From the NCBI GenBank assembly GCA_029959085.1, contig JARWIR010000001.1:20513730-20577729 (forward strand): a stretch of DNA of 64,000 nucleotides, given 5' to 3'. Shown here piece by piece: positions 33,160 to 45,185 of the stretch (positions are counted from its first letter, which is position 1; each line of letters begins with the position of its first letter). The DNA comes from Nemophila menziesii (lineage: Eukaryota; Streptophyta; Magnoliopsida; Boraginales; Hydrophyllaceae). The notes beneath the pieces were generated by a model. It did no database searches. It had not been told where the DNA came from and worked only from the letters and a program-made list of their open reading frames with translations. A program made the position numbers and the translations under genes.

Positions 33160-34323
33160 TGTTGGCCTAACGTCCTTTTAATCTTGTTTTAATATTTGTC
33201 AAATCGTGTTTTAAACTATTCCCAAATAGAACATTACATTTGTACTTACTTAATACCTTTTATTCTTGAACTAAACATCCTTGAACTTGAGCTTCATTAG
33301 TACAGTTGTGCGGTACACCGGACCACATCTGCGGTACACCGTAGTACAACGGACCAAAGGCGCGGTGCACAGCTAGTCCGAACAGAAAGCAAGAAAATGT
33401 GCGGTACACCGGACTGAAGGCGCGGTACACCGGACCAAGGTTGCGGACCAAGAACACGGTGCATGGGGTAGCCCGTCAGTATGCTATGAAATCGATACGA
33501 TGAGAAGTGCGGTACACCGCGAGAAAGGGTTTTCTGCACTTTAGAACAAGACAAAGCTTATATCCGTTGGGAGATAAATAGATCCGTTAGAAAGAAGTCT
33601 TTTGACCGTTGGAAGCTTATCTCAGCTATAAATTAAAGCTCTTTGAAGACACAACTTACACCTTTCATCCACCAACATTTAGGGGCTTAATTGTGATCAT
33701 TCATGAAGGTGTCAAGAAGCTAATCATAGTCAAAATCATTCTCTTTATGCTATAAAGTCATATCCACTCTTTAGGAGTTCATCACTATTGTAAAACCATT
33801 CAAACACTTGATTCTTCCTCTTAGTCTAGTCTTTGTAATAGTTAGATTAAGAGAGTGTGTGAGTATAGGGATTATACTTGGTGTCCTTGTGTTGTGATTA
33901 CACAAGAGGTTGTCCTTGTGTTGGGATTACACAAGAGGTTGTCCTTCGTGTTATCGAAGAGGTTGTAAACGGGTATTGTGTTCTCGCCCCGGTTAAGAGA
34001 GACACGGAGCTTAGTAAAGAAGCTTGAAAATCCTAAGGTGGCTACCTTAGGTAGTGGAGCAGGGAAACCGAACCACTATACATGCTTGAGTATTTTCTTT
34101 CCCTAAACTATTTACTTTCCGCACTCTAATTGTTTGATAATATGCTTGTATGAATATCTAGGTGATTACTATCTATTGCTCATTTATCAAACTCTTGTCC
34201 ATCTAGTTTAGAAAGAGAATAGGATTTAAATTAGCTTTTAATTTTATTTACTTAGAATTTAATTAGCCGATTAATTTCCGTAGTCCTATTCAACCCCCCT
34301 TCTAGGACGCATATAAAATATCA
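33160..34323 (+). repeat. Nested solo LTR (SIRE-like family), TSD GGGTG
   Basis: It starts TGTTGGCCTAACGTCC, nearly the start of the LTR at 23902, and ends ATATCA. The exact duplication GGGTG lies at 33155-33159 and 34324-34328. U3 holds several GCGGTACACCGG words. Downstream blocks such as AGTCTTTGTAATAG(A/T)TAGATTAAGAGAG and CCGAACCACTATACAT match the 18894/23902 LTRs, so it is a related but distinct family. Confidence 0.85.
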
Positions 34324-34598
34324 GGGTGGTCCTTAGAGAAGGACTTGATGAACTAACTAAAAGGTGATGTTCGAGGGAATTATAACTTTCAGCAGGGTAA
34401 AGTATTTGTTGTGAGGGTCTCGATCGGAAACCGTTAAAGTTAAAGGGTAAGTTCACTTAAACGGAATTCGGTGGTTGCCTCACTTCACTACTTGTTAATT
34501 CAAATCGAAAGATATTGCCACTTAAGTACAATTCACCCAAATGCTGGTAGATATGGAAACATGTTCACCTTCTCTCCCAAAGACCCTGAGTGGGGGAT

Positions 34599-35416
34599 TG
34601 TTAGGATTTATTTATTGATTAACATAAATCCATCATGATCTTTTGGAGAAGTGGTTAAGATTCAATTTATATGAAGTATTAAATCAATCCATTCCTATTT
34701 TTTGGAGAAGTGCGAAACTCACTTTTTTTGTGAAGGAAAAGTCCCACATAGGAGGAGAGATGGAAAAATAATTGCATATAATATTTTACCCAAAAAGGAA
34801 ATGACAAAGCACCACACGCGCGCACCACCACCCTCCCGCCACGGCGACGGCGTGGGCCGTGGGCCGTGGGCTCGTGGGGGAGTTGGGGAGTTCGGGGAGT
34901 CAGAAAATGGAAAATGAAATAAATTTTCTGAAGTGACCACCAATTACGCAACAATCAACTGTTACAGAACTTGGTCAACACGTGTCCAAATTCATGGCTG
35001 AAAATTATAAACGTGCAGGATATGTGTCAAATCAAAACGTTAATCAATTATGGAGGCAATCAAGGGCACTAATTGTGGGACGTTTCCGACAAAGGCTTTC
35101 TTCTCACCTACTTCCCTATAAATACATCAGCTCTTCATTTGCCTTAAGCTACGAAACACATCCGAAAAGAACAAACACTCTACTTCTCTTCTCTCTGAAA
35201 TTTACAGTCGTAGAAACTCTGTTAGAGATAACCGGTACGCTGGAATATCTTTTTAACAACATTATAATTCTGTGCAACTGTTTTTCTTTTACGATTTCCG
35301 TGTAAGTGTTTTGTTTGTATTTCTATTTCTGTAATAGTTAGTTTACATTAATCGAAATTATTTTTCTGGATTTCCATTTCTTGTTTTAAAACGACGATTT
35401 CAATTTTTTACCAACA
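34599..35416 (+). repeat. 3' LTR of the decayed Copia element
   Basis: 818 bp, starting after the PPT. It includes the GC-rich cassette (34815-34900) and a TATA box at 35117. Confidence 0.85.
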
Positions 35417-35421
35417 AAACT

Positions 35422-37745
35422 TGTTTAAGAACAAGTTATTTTCGGGTCGAACTTCAGTTATTCACAAACAGTTTGTTTGTTTATAGTTGAAGTAGAAGTC
35501 CCGTGAATAACCGATATTAGTATGAATGTTTGATATGAAATATGAAATGGAATATTTATATAAAAAATAAAAATATAGAAATAACAATGTTACTATTTAT
35601 TATTAATATATTTATAAATAAATAAAATATTAATTTATAATTCAAAAATATAGATAAATAAATAATAAAAACGAGCTTGTTTTATAACCAGATTTAAATT
35701 AAAATTTCAGTTTATCTATAAATGTTCAATTTCGAACAAGTTTTTTAATTGAGTATTTATACCCATAACCATATTACTTGGTATCCTGAATTTGCTCGAT
35801 CACGGAGTAGTAACTATCATTAGATACACAACGGTGAATTTGTGTATAGTCCTCCATGACATAAACCTGATGGCCTTCAAGCATTAGAAAGAGCCAAGTT
35901 AAGAATAAGTCAGAGATAAAAAGAAGTTCCCCATAACTAGGGACCCCAAGTCCAATTCATGGCTTGTAAGTTGTAGATAAATCTAGTGACGACTAGAGAA
36001 ATGGTTATTATGGTCCATCAACCGTGCCTTTGGGTGGGCAGGTGGTCCTACTTTCGCGCAGTCTATTGATGTAATTTTGTATTTTGGCATACATTTTTTT
36101 GATTGGATTATTATTGCACACAATGGTTGGTGAGGCTCTAAGTTGCTTTCTTTATCTCTTCTAGGCAACATAACTAGATAAATCATGAAGCTAAATCGCG
36201 TAAAATCTACATAGTTTTTAATTAAAAAAGGTCAAATCTTATCAAATACAAAAATATTATAATTAGAAAAAGTCTTAAAAATCCTAACATATTTTATGTT
36301 TTAGGGTTGGTCTTAAATTTGACAATACAAAAATGAGTTGGTCTTAAATACTTCTGAAAATCTGCATACTTATCTCTCTTTCTTTTGTTTTGTTTGATAA
36401 CTTGGCCGAAAGATTTTGAGTTCCTTGGTCAAATTTTGGTTAGAGTCTCTATCATTGAGTGGGCTTTTGTGACTTTCAGAGCTACCCAATACTACCAAAT
36501 ATGATGTTTGCAAAATTGGTCCCTAATGTCATCAAAGCTTTTCAAATCAGTCGCTAATATTTCAAAGTAGTCTTCAATGTTTAAAAATATCTTGGGTGTT
36601 TTGTCTCTTATATAAAATAACGTTTTTTACTCATAAAAATAGTAAATACTATTTTTCCCGTCCCAAAATTAATATCTACAATATTTTTTTCCTATTCTTT
36701 TTATTATTTTTATTAAAAAAATAAAATTTATACTTTTAATGCATGTTTAAAATATTAAGATATTTTAATTTTGTAATATATATACGCAATTATTCGTTTC
36801 TTAACCTATATGAAAAAACTAAAACAATATAATTTTTTTATTTTTAGAACGAAGGAAATACTTATAATGAGCATTATTGACTAAAAAACCTACTAACATA
36901 ATTTAATTTATGTTTTGGCCTAATTATAAATATGTTTATGTTGATAATAACTGTGACATGAATAGTTTTGTGTTTTTTCTTTTTTTGTCCAAAATGAGTA
37001 GTTTGTTTTGACGTGCAACAATTTAAGGCCTCTTATATTGGTCGGTCAGTCTAAAAGGCTTTGAGTCTTCTATCAGTCACAGATCTCTACTGTGACTGCT
37101 CAAACTATATGGGGCATACTTGGCAAAGGACGCCATAATTTCAAGCCACCCTCTTTGGTGGGACCCAAGAAGAAATCATTTTTGTGTTTTAATTTGAAAT
37201 TGTTTTTTTTTTTTTTGGACAAGATTTGAAATTGTTTAACTAGTGTAAAGCACTAAAGCTGCAGTTCTTATTTATTTTCTATATTTTATTTAAAATTGGA
37301 TATTTTATATATAAGGCCCCAGCCCATAGTATAGGGCCCATTATCCAATTAAAAAGACTCCGAGAATTGAGCTATGGAGTCTGGACCTTAAAAGATCCAT
37401 AATTGTCCCCAAAAACATTGTGGGGCTCCATTCTGGTACTTGTGTAAAGGCTTTTTAATTCCCAAAATGGTAAAAGTTTTTCTTTATGCTTTTCTCTTTT
37501 TTCTGCTTGATTCATGTCTTTTTGTAAAAAAATTGTACTAAAAATGCTTAAAATATCAGAGTAATAATATATAATTTTTTAACCAATCATATTATAATAT
37601 ACTTTATAATTTAAATTTAAAAAATTAACTAAATAATACTTAATTATTCTTTAGAAGAAATAACACCCAATATAATTTATATTTATGATATATATGTTGC
37701 CTTTTTTCAACAAAATACTATATAAATAAAAAAATTAGCAAACAA
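35422..37745. other. AT-rich intergenic DNA; possible foldback remnant at 35417-35750
   Basis: AACTTGTTTAAGAACAAG at 35418 and an inverted CGAACAAGTTTTTTAATT near 35733 could be the ends of a small foldback element into which the Copia element inserted. The rest (35750-37745) shows no gene and no clear repeat. Confidence 0.3.
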
Positions 37746-37870
37746 TGGTTGCGGTTAGACTACGGCCTCTCTGAAAGACAGTCCACTTAATTCGTTAATC
37801 TGCTATTAAGAAAAGACGGTCATTCAATAAATCACATTTCAGAAAGGTTGTGGTCTAATAACCGCGACTA
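37746..37870. mobile_element. Short MITE-like foldback (125 bp)
   Basis: The left end TGGTTGCGGTTAGACTACGG and the reversed right end TAGTCGCGGTTATTAGACCA form inverted repeats of about 33 bp with a 2-bp offset; both arms continue to TTTCTGAAA or CTCTGAAA. No certain target duplication was found, so the superfamily is open. Confidence 0.5.
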
Positions 37871-37952
37871 AAGTGTCAGATTTTTTCAAGGGTGTTGATT
37901 TGTAATCTTTTTGCTATAAATGTCAGGTTTGAAAAAACCTTATATATTGAAT

Positions 37953-38280
37953 CAAGGCCGGTCCTGACATATTTGGGGCCCAAGGTGAATTTTGTAATAG
38001 GGGCCCCTATATATTTATATTAAAAATAATTATAAAAAAATCAAAAACTTTTTTTATAAAAAAATTATTAAGAGATGAGAATCGAACCTTGATTCTCTCA
38101 TAAGAAAATATATCACTTTACCAATAAGCTAACTTACAATTCAAACTATTTTACTGAATTCAAATATAATTATATATACGTATAAATATTTAATTTTTTC
38201 GAAACGGGACCTTTGAAAATACCAAATTTTTGGGGGCCCAAGGCGGTTGCCTCCTGGGCCTATGCCCAGGACCGGCCCTG
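37953..38280. mobile_element. hAT-type MITE, TSD TATTGAAT
   Basis: 328 bp with an exact 8-bp duplication (37945-37952, 38281-38288) and terminal repeats CAAGGCCGGTCCTG / CAGGGCCGGTCCTGG, the common hAT MITE end. GGGGCCCAAGG-type subterminal words occur inside both ends. The interior holds a tRNA-like segment on the minus strand: A box TAGCTTATTGGT at 38131-38120 and B box GGTTCGATTCTC at 38088-38077. Confidence 0.85.
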
Positions 38281-38288
38281 TATTGAAT

Positions 38289-38914
38289 GAAAATTAGTAT
38301 AAGCATAGGCATCCTAGGAGGAAGCTATGGAGACCATCACCTTGGACCCTTTTCCAATTCTTATAATTTTTGTGCTCCTCAATTTTCTTTATATATAAAC
38401 ATAATTTATATATTTAAAATAACCCAGTTTTGACCCAACCCAACACAAAACAATGCTAGACCATTTTTTTATAAAAAAAACTTATACTTTATATATTTGT
38501 CCGAAATATCATAGTTTTAACAAGGTATGTTTATTTTCTTTTTTTAATTAATAATGGTATTATTTAATTTAATTTTATATCTATTCAATTAGTTATTATA
38601 TTTTTAAATAATTAGATTTATGATTGAAAAAAGGGTGAAACCCCTGTGAAACCCCATAACTTTGGCCAAAGTGCAGAAATCGCCATTTGTCTTTTTTTTG
38701 TCACAAAACACCCTTTACGAAAAAAATTTATTACCGTTAGCCATTTTTCCATTTTCTGTTAGTTGACCGTTAGTCAATGCCATTTGGCGCCACATCACCG
38801 CCACGTATGCTCCACGTAATTGACATTTACACCTCATTAATTTTTTTTAAACCCATCTTCTTCTTCTTCTTTCTCCCGTTACTCCATCGACAATCTAAAA
38901 ACCCAAATAAAAAA
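38289..38914. other. Noncoding; possible Mutator-like terminal region
   Basis: The 38636-38830 stretch (GTGAAACCCCATAACTTTGG, then TTGACCGTTAGTCAA and GGCGCCACATCACCGCCACG) has the look of a transposon end next to a captured gene-like unit. A matching right end was not found. Confidence 0.3.
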
Positions 38915-39298
38915 ATGCAGTTTAAGAACAAATTGCTCACTCCAATTATCACAATTACTCCAATTACAAATTGCTCATTCAGCAATATTCTTCCCAACAG
39001 CCGTGAATTCCATCAAACATTCAGGTTCAAAAGGAGCATGACACCATTGTTGCTTCTGATATTATCTGCATTATTGTATCTAAGCTTTGCATTGGTTGAT
39101 CTGGTTCTTCAAATTCATTACTCATTTTTTTCTCATCCATTAAATCTCCTGGTAGATTCTTTAAAAATCATGGATGCTCCCTTATCTACGGTATGCTAAT
39201 TCTCTGTTATTAATATAACATTTTATTTTATCAAACATTCACTTTAACTAACTAACTAATTAACCTTTACAGGATCTGCAACAAAGATCCTTGAGATA
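38915..39298 (+). CDS. Hypothetical small spliced ORF (about 100 aa)
   Basis: An ATG at 38915 follows a CT-rich leader. Exon 1 (38915-39190, 92 codons) is interrupted by a plausible intron (39191-39272: GGTATGC donor, TTTACAG acceptor), and exon 2 ends at a TAA 26 bases later. The product would be basic and Asn/Pro-rich at first, with one hydrophobic segment ([20 protein letters not shown]) at about residues 43-62, so a signal anchor is possible. No family was recognised. Its location beside transposon-like ends suggests captured or decayed sequence; expression is not shown. Confidence 0.25.
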
Positions 39299-39937
39299 AG
39301 CTCACGAAATTCCTCTTATACATGCTCTGGGATTGAAATTTGAACACTCAGAATTCTCTGTATACATGATGCTCCGGGACTTTGACGCGATGATGGGGCC
39401 CATCAACGAGTATCTGTGGGCAAGGAACAATTCATTTAGGAGGAATAAGTATATCAATCCACAAGTTCCACAGCTTCCACCCGACCCACGAGCCACACAC
39501 TCGAATCTGGTTAACTAGAGTCCTCGACTTTCTTAATCAGTGAAGGGAAGATTAGGGGCTATCAATTCATGTGCCTCCTTTCACTACGATGCTCCTACTT
39601 ACGAGCCTCCTCGTCCGATCCTCTTCCTACATGTCCTTTAGCCAGCCAGCCAGCCCAACCATCAATTAATGCTCAGAGATGAGAATCTTGGTGATGAAGA
39701 AGATGAGACTCGACTTTGATTTTAGTATGTAATATTTGAGTTGACTATATAGATGTTCGACTTTTATGTTTTACTTTTTGAATGTTTCCAAATTAAATAT
39801 TACGATCGTTTTTACTTTAGTGGTTTATCGGGTTTATTTAATAAATAAAAAAGTAATAATTACAAAATACAGAATTCATATTGATATAAACACAAAACAT
39901 TTATAAACACAAAAAATTAAAATAAATAATTGCATTT
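39299..39937 (+). other. Gene-like remnant downstream of the small ORF
   Basis: At 39333-39518 a 61-codon open frame reads YMMLRDFDAMMGPINEYLW and ends VPQLPPDPRATHSNLVN. It has coding-like composition but no recognised family. From 39730 to 39937 the DNA is AT-rich noncoding. Confidence 0.25.
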
Positions 39938-40182
39938 GCGAGGACATTATCCTCGCAAAAAAGAAAAAGAAAATCCTCAGAATTTAGTCTTTTAGTGAGT
40001 TTAACTGTCCTCGCGAAAGACTATACCATCCGCGGGGACAATTATCCTCGATTAAGATAGGCTTCCTTCCGCGATGAATCTTTAGCAAGGAACCTTTTGC
40101 GAGGACATTGTCCTCATGAAAGATCAAACAACGTCTTTCGTGATGACTTAACAGGTCGTTCGCAACGACAAATGTCGCCGCA
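39938..40182. repeat. Palindrome cluster GCGAGGACA-N-TCCTCGC
   Basis: A perfect hairpin GCGAGGACATTATCCTCGC (39938-39956) is followed by variants at about 40004 (TGTCCTCGCGAAAG), 40032 (GCGGGGACAATTATCCTCG), 40099 (GCGAGGACATTGTCCTC) and 40157 (TCGCAACGACAAATGTCGCCGC). The spacing is 25-65 bp. Such arrays occur in subterminal regions of some plant DNA transposons; the parent element is not identified. Confidence 0.5.
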
Positions 40183-40194
40183 AATGATGAAATC

Positions 40195-41870
40195 CATAGC
40201 AATGACACCTCCCCTATTTACTTTTTTTACTAAAGGCTAAAAATAAGATTTAACACTATATACCAATTTTTCACTACCCATTATATCCCCTTTTATTCTT
40301 TAACTACTATATATACACAATAAATTAAAACACTAAAAAAATATCTTTCCTCTCCCTCTCCCCTTTCCCCTTTTTCCTCTGTCCAATCTAAACCTATTCA
40401 TACACACATTTTTCTTTTATTTCAATTCAAACATCCAAATTCCTTGAACTCTATCACCTCCCCAATGAAACCAATACCTCCATGTTGCAGAAGAAGCAGC
40501 AGATCCAGTCTTCTTGTCTTTCGCCGGAGCTGAGAAGAAGAAGACAATTTTCGCCGTACCTGAGAAGAAGAAAGACGAGAGATTTCTTTTTGCATGAATA
40601 ATCATGGTTCAGGCGAGGAAGTTGCATGCGATGTGATAGGTCGGATCGTAGCTCACCAGCGACAGATCTGGCTTCTTCTTCTCTGTCGACAGGTCTGGAG
40701 GCTTACTCTCCAGTGAAGCTTATGTCACAAAGAGTGGAAGAAGAAGCCCAGCGATCAAAGATCTCTTTATAGCTCATGCTTTCGGCTATGGAAGAGCTCT
40801 TGCAAAGAAAAACAATAGAAACTCATTAAAATATTTTGGGAGAGCTCCTTCGATCATCAATGGTGGAAGACAAAGTCTAACTTAGTAAAACGACAACAAC
40901 TTAGATGGCCAAATTTTTTTTCCTTTACTTTTTATTTCGCCTATTTGAAGTGAGTACTCAATTTTTTTCTTTTTCTTTCGCATCAATAGTCATTTTAGAG
41001 CTCTTTTATTACTTTTTCTTGTATTATATTGTAGGTGTAAAATAAAAGCATATAATATATTTGTTATACAAATATAATTCATGAGTTTCTTTATCATTTT
41101 GTTTAATTTTAATATTTTGATTATACTCAGCATATTAATTTTTCTAGTATACTCAAAATTCACTGAGTACTCAATGAATTTACTGAGTAGAATCTTAGGT
41201 AATTCATTGAGTACTCAAAGAATTCTTTAAGTAGTTATTTTTGCTGGTTAATTCTTTGCGTAGTCTGTTTGCTGGCTAATTCTCTGAGTATTATTTGAAA
41301 TCGCCGAGTATTATTTGATATCACTAAGTATAACACAAAATCACTGAGTATCAATGCAAAATCGCTAAATATTATTAATTATAACACAAAATCACTGAGT
41401 ATTAATGCAAAATTGCTGATTATCACTGATTATAACACAAACACTGGGTATTAATGCAAAATCACCAAGTATCACTGATTATAACACAAACTCACTAAGT
41501 ATTAATGCAAAATCGCTGATTATCATTGATTATAACACATAATCACTGAGTGTTACGCAAAATAACTAAGTTTAGCATAAAATCACTATGTATTAAGACA
41601 AGTCACTGAGTATTGCAAAAAATCATCGAGTTATGCGAAAATGGAGTTCAAAATGCTTCGAAAAAAGAGCTCGAAAATTTATAAAAATGGCTTGATGAGA
41701 GAAAGAGAGAGATTTGAAAAAATAAAATGAAATAAATTGAAATGTATGGTTGATTCCCCTATATATACTCTAGGGGTATTGTTGACCCGTAAGATTTTAG
41801 TGGTCTCTTCAAGAGCCAAAATCCCTATGAGTAATTATAGTAATCTCCAAGTCCCTATAGATCAATCACC
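40195..41870 (-). mobile_element. Non-autonomous Mutator-like element copy Z
   Basis: The right end, reversed, reads GGTGATTGATCTATAGGGAC and then TTGGAGA, matching the GGTGAATG ... GGGTCTT tips of X and Y. The left end (TGACACCTCCCC, then ACTAAAGGCTAAAAATAAG) matches the right end of W in reverse. It has a GC-rich gene-like core at 40440-40900 and a long array of CACTGAGTATT-type motifs at 41150-41640. The left limit is approximate, since no exact target duplication was found. Confidence 0.55.
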
Positions 41871-42102
41871 CATAATCAAGTGTGTTTGAGCTCATTTGTG
41901 AACTGTTCAATTATGTTCACGCGCTATGAAGTAAGATTTATTTATCAAATACATTTATTTTGTCCAAAAAATAAAAATAAATTGAAATTTGACTAAGATA
42001 ACTTTTATTTCTTTAAATTTTCCCCATCAATATCAATTATTCTATATGTATTCCAACCAACATAAATCATACATAGAAATTTTGCTTAAACAATAAAATA
42101 AG

Positions 42103-45100
42103 GGTGAATGGCCTATGAGGCCTTGGAAACCATATTTGTGGCTAATAGGAAATATGTGGACATATTTTTCTCTAAAAGAGTCTTTGAAATTTTATGGGTC
42201 AAAAATACTTCTGGGGGTATATATAAGCAAATAATGTCAAAAATTCCAAAAATGCCAAAATATCATTCATTTCATTTCCAGACCTCTAACCTCTTTTATC
42301 TCTTGCGGAATGAAGTAAAAAATCATAACTTCTCTCTCCTCTCTTCTCTCTAGCAAAACTAAGCGGCACTCAAGGATAACTAGGTTACTCTAGTAAAATC
42401 TGTCATGGTTTGAAATCTGCTCTATCTTCTTTATCCTCTCTTCCTCTACTCTATTTCATTTGAAATCTGCCACGGTGATCCCTCCATGGAAGTTTTGTTT
42501 AAGATAATGAAGCTTTGTTCGACATATTCTTTAAGGGTAGATTCGTTTCAGGTGAGTTTCGTTGATTAAACAAAGCCATTACAGTTTCAACAAACTTTTC
42601 AAACATAGAAGTGAAGCACATCAATGGTGATTGGTAAATAATAATTCTGATACTGAGTGAAATCACTGAGTGCTCAGTGAAATCAATAAAGAGCAACCGT
42701 GGTGAAGAATTGTATTCGTACTTAGTAAATTCACCGAATTCTCAGTAAATTCATTGAGTAATCATTGAATTCACTAAGTATTCAGCAAATTCACTAAGTG
42801 CTCAATAAATTTATACCCGGGAAAATTAAGTAATTTACTAAGTATTCACTATATGAATGAATATACTCAGGAAAAACCATGTTCAGACTAATTAATCGGA
42901 ATTAGTATGCCCAACAAAGTCAATGAGTCAAAAAAGTCGCTAAGTACTTGATGTCTCCCGTTTTGTGATAGATAAATCCCCTTAGGAGACACCATTTTAG
43001 GTTGAATTTGGATTTATTTGATAGATTTATATGCATATTTTGCTATATTGCACTTTCTTCTTTCGAATTTGTAGTATTGTTACTTTTAGAGATTTTGTGC
43101 GTTAATTTGCTTGATTAGTGTAAAATTCTTAGGTAAATGGATGCTAGGGGGCATTAAGATGAAGATAAGAAGTGAAGTTTAATGTCCAAGATCAAAAGGA
43201 AGTGTTAAAGGAGCAAAAGACATCACTTTAGTGAGGGTGGAGGAGCATTGAAAACAAAAAATTCTTCACTTCTAATCCTTCGCGAGCCTAAACGGTGCAG
43301 AATCTGACTTGGTGGTTCAAATGAAAAAGATGGGCCTCTGAGTTAGCAAAATTTGAGAAGTGGCTTCAGTGGATTTGGACTTAAGATGCGAAAGTTACAC
43401 ATATTTTACTGGAGTGGTGTACAACATTACGAGAATAATAGAACGTATTTGGGCCCTTAATCATTTAATTAAGTCCAAGGTGGGCCTAATCCGTTTTAAT
43501 CAATATAAATGGCTCCTTAGACCTCATTATTCATTACGCTTTAATATTTTAAAGAGAGGTGGCTTGGAAGCAGAGAAACAGAAGCTGGAGAAGTCTTTAT
43601 TCTTCAACAACAACTTAAGTCATTCCAATTAGGTTATTTTAAATTTATTTCAGTAATTAGGAATAATATCTTCAATTAATTTTATTTCTTTTTTATATTC
43701 CATTATAAGCTAAACTCATAAATACTCGAGACTCGCAATTTTGGGGATGAACCCTAGTTTTTAATTTAATAATTTTCTAATTTGGGTTTGTGTCAATTCA
43801 AATTAAGTTAATTGAATATTGATTCTATTCATGTACTTATTTACTATAGTTAATTAGGCACAAATTAAAGAAAGATTTTAGTAATTAGGCTATTCGCTAG
43901 TGGCGGCGATCATTTGGAGGGGGATTTAATTACAAAACTAGGATGGAAACGCGTGGTGTTTGTTATGAGTCTGACGGCCTTAACTAACCGCGTAGCTAAT
44001 TGGGTAAGATCATAGTTATTTGAAAGTAGCTTATAGTCGCCTCGACGGGGTCTGTTATACCCTAGAATAGCTTCCTAATCTATCCTGACGGGAGTTAGGA
44101 AGATATTAGAGTCCCGACTAATATCAATTACCCGCTTTACCCTTAAAACAGATGCATTAGATTGTAAACTGAGGTGATTCCCTAGTGAGGCTCGAGGATC
44201 TCTCACATATTTATGTAATCTCTTTAGTTTTATTTTTAGTTTAGTTTAGTTTACTCTGTATTATAGTGTTTAGTCTTTTAATATTCAAAATGAAACAAAT
44301 ATCTTTACCTTTATTTATTTATGCAATTAATTCTACTTTACTCTTTAAACATATTAATCTTACCTCACAATACTTGTGGAGTCGAAATCCTTTATATCTT
44401 ATCTATACTTGGAACGACCCGTACACTTGCGGTTAGTTGCTCCTCCTATTTAGTGTTGATTTTTATCACACTTTAGGAGCGACCAGTATTCAGCAAAATC
44501 ACCGAGTAACATTTAATTTTTCAGAGTATTAACGCAAAATCACTGTGTATAAACATAAATCATGGAGTATTATCGCAAAATCAACGAGTATTAACACAAA
44601 AGTCACTAGGTATTGAATAATCACAAAATTATAATTAATTAATATGAATATTACACAAAATTACTAAATACTAAATGCAAAATCACTAAGTATTATACAA
44701 ACTTACTGAGTATTAACACAATAATAAAACTTCCTAATAGATCTTCAAGGGTTGGAAATCACGGTGCTCAAAACACTCTTCTACTTCTCCTCAATAGTTT
44801 GCTGCTTTAATGTTGCCATGGAACCATATGTGAGCTTCAAAAAGATCCAATGAAGGAGATGTGATAGAAAATGAAGAAGAGAAGGGAGAAGTTGATGTCG
44901 TTGTCTAGCTGCCGTGAGACTCGTTAGGAAAAACATTAATGGGCACTGAGGGGAGTGTGCCACCGTGAGTAACCATTTCGAATGCGTTTGGTGGGGAAAG
45001 GCGAAAATAGTGATAAGAGAGAGTGTTTTAGGGATTGTAGACGTGTAATGTGATTTATGTATATCAATTTAAATATATTTAGGGGATATAAAATATTTAA

Positions 45101-45185
45101 GGGTATAATGGATAATAAAAATATAGATTTATAATGTTAAATATTATATTTAACCTTTAGGTAAAAGAGTAGATTGAATAAGAGT
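42103..45185 (+). mobile_element. Non-autonomous Mutator-like element copy W, split by a solo L LTR
   Basis: It begins GGTGAATGGCCTATGAGG, the family tip. CACTAAGTATTCAGC-type array motifs at 42650-42948 resume at 44486 (GTATTCAGCAAAATCACCGAG), directly across the inserted LTR. A GC-richer segment at 44750-45000 precedes the AT-rich right end (TTTAACCTTTAGGTAAAAGAG, reverse of the left end of Z). No transposase. The right limit is approximate. Confidence 0.55.
42949..44485 (+). repeat. Solo L-family LTR copy A, TSD GTACT/GTATT
   Basis: It starts TGATGTCTC, with inverted partner GAGACACCA at 42986-42994 (8 of 9 paired), and ends TTTATCACACTTTAGGAGCGACCA. Flanks GTACT (42944-42948) and GTATT (44486-44490) differ by one base. 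The 1537-bp length matches copy E. Best-bounded single copy of the family; no coding sequence. Confidence 0.75.

Larger units (their letters stand above)
29782..35416 (+). mobile_element. Decayed Copia retrotransposon with RT deletion, TSD AAACT
   Basis: LTRs 29782-30736 and 34599-35416 both start TGTTAGGATTTAT and end TTTTACCAACA. The 5-bp duplication AAACT is exact (29777-29781, 35417-35421). The interior has a gag relic, protease, integrase core and the tail of RNase H, but no RT. A PPT (GAGTGGGGGAT, 34588-34598) precedes the right LTR. No initiator-Met primer site follows the left LTR; the gag start lies only 42 bp on. The gag opening (PLNGFNYKRWAKK) recalls Bianca-type Copia, which is an inference. 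A 1.16-kb solo LTR of another family is nested at 33160. Confidence 0.85.
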
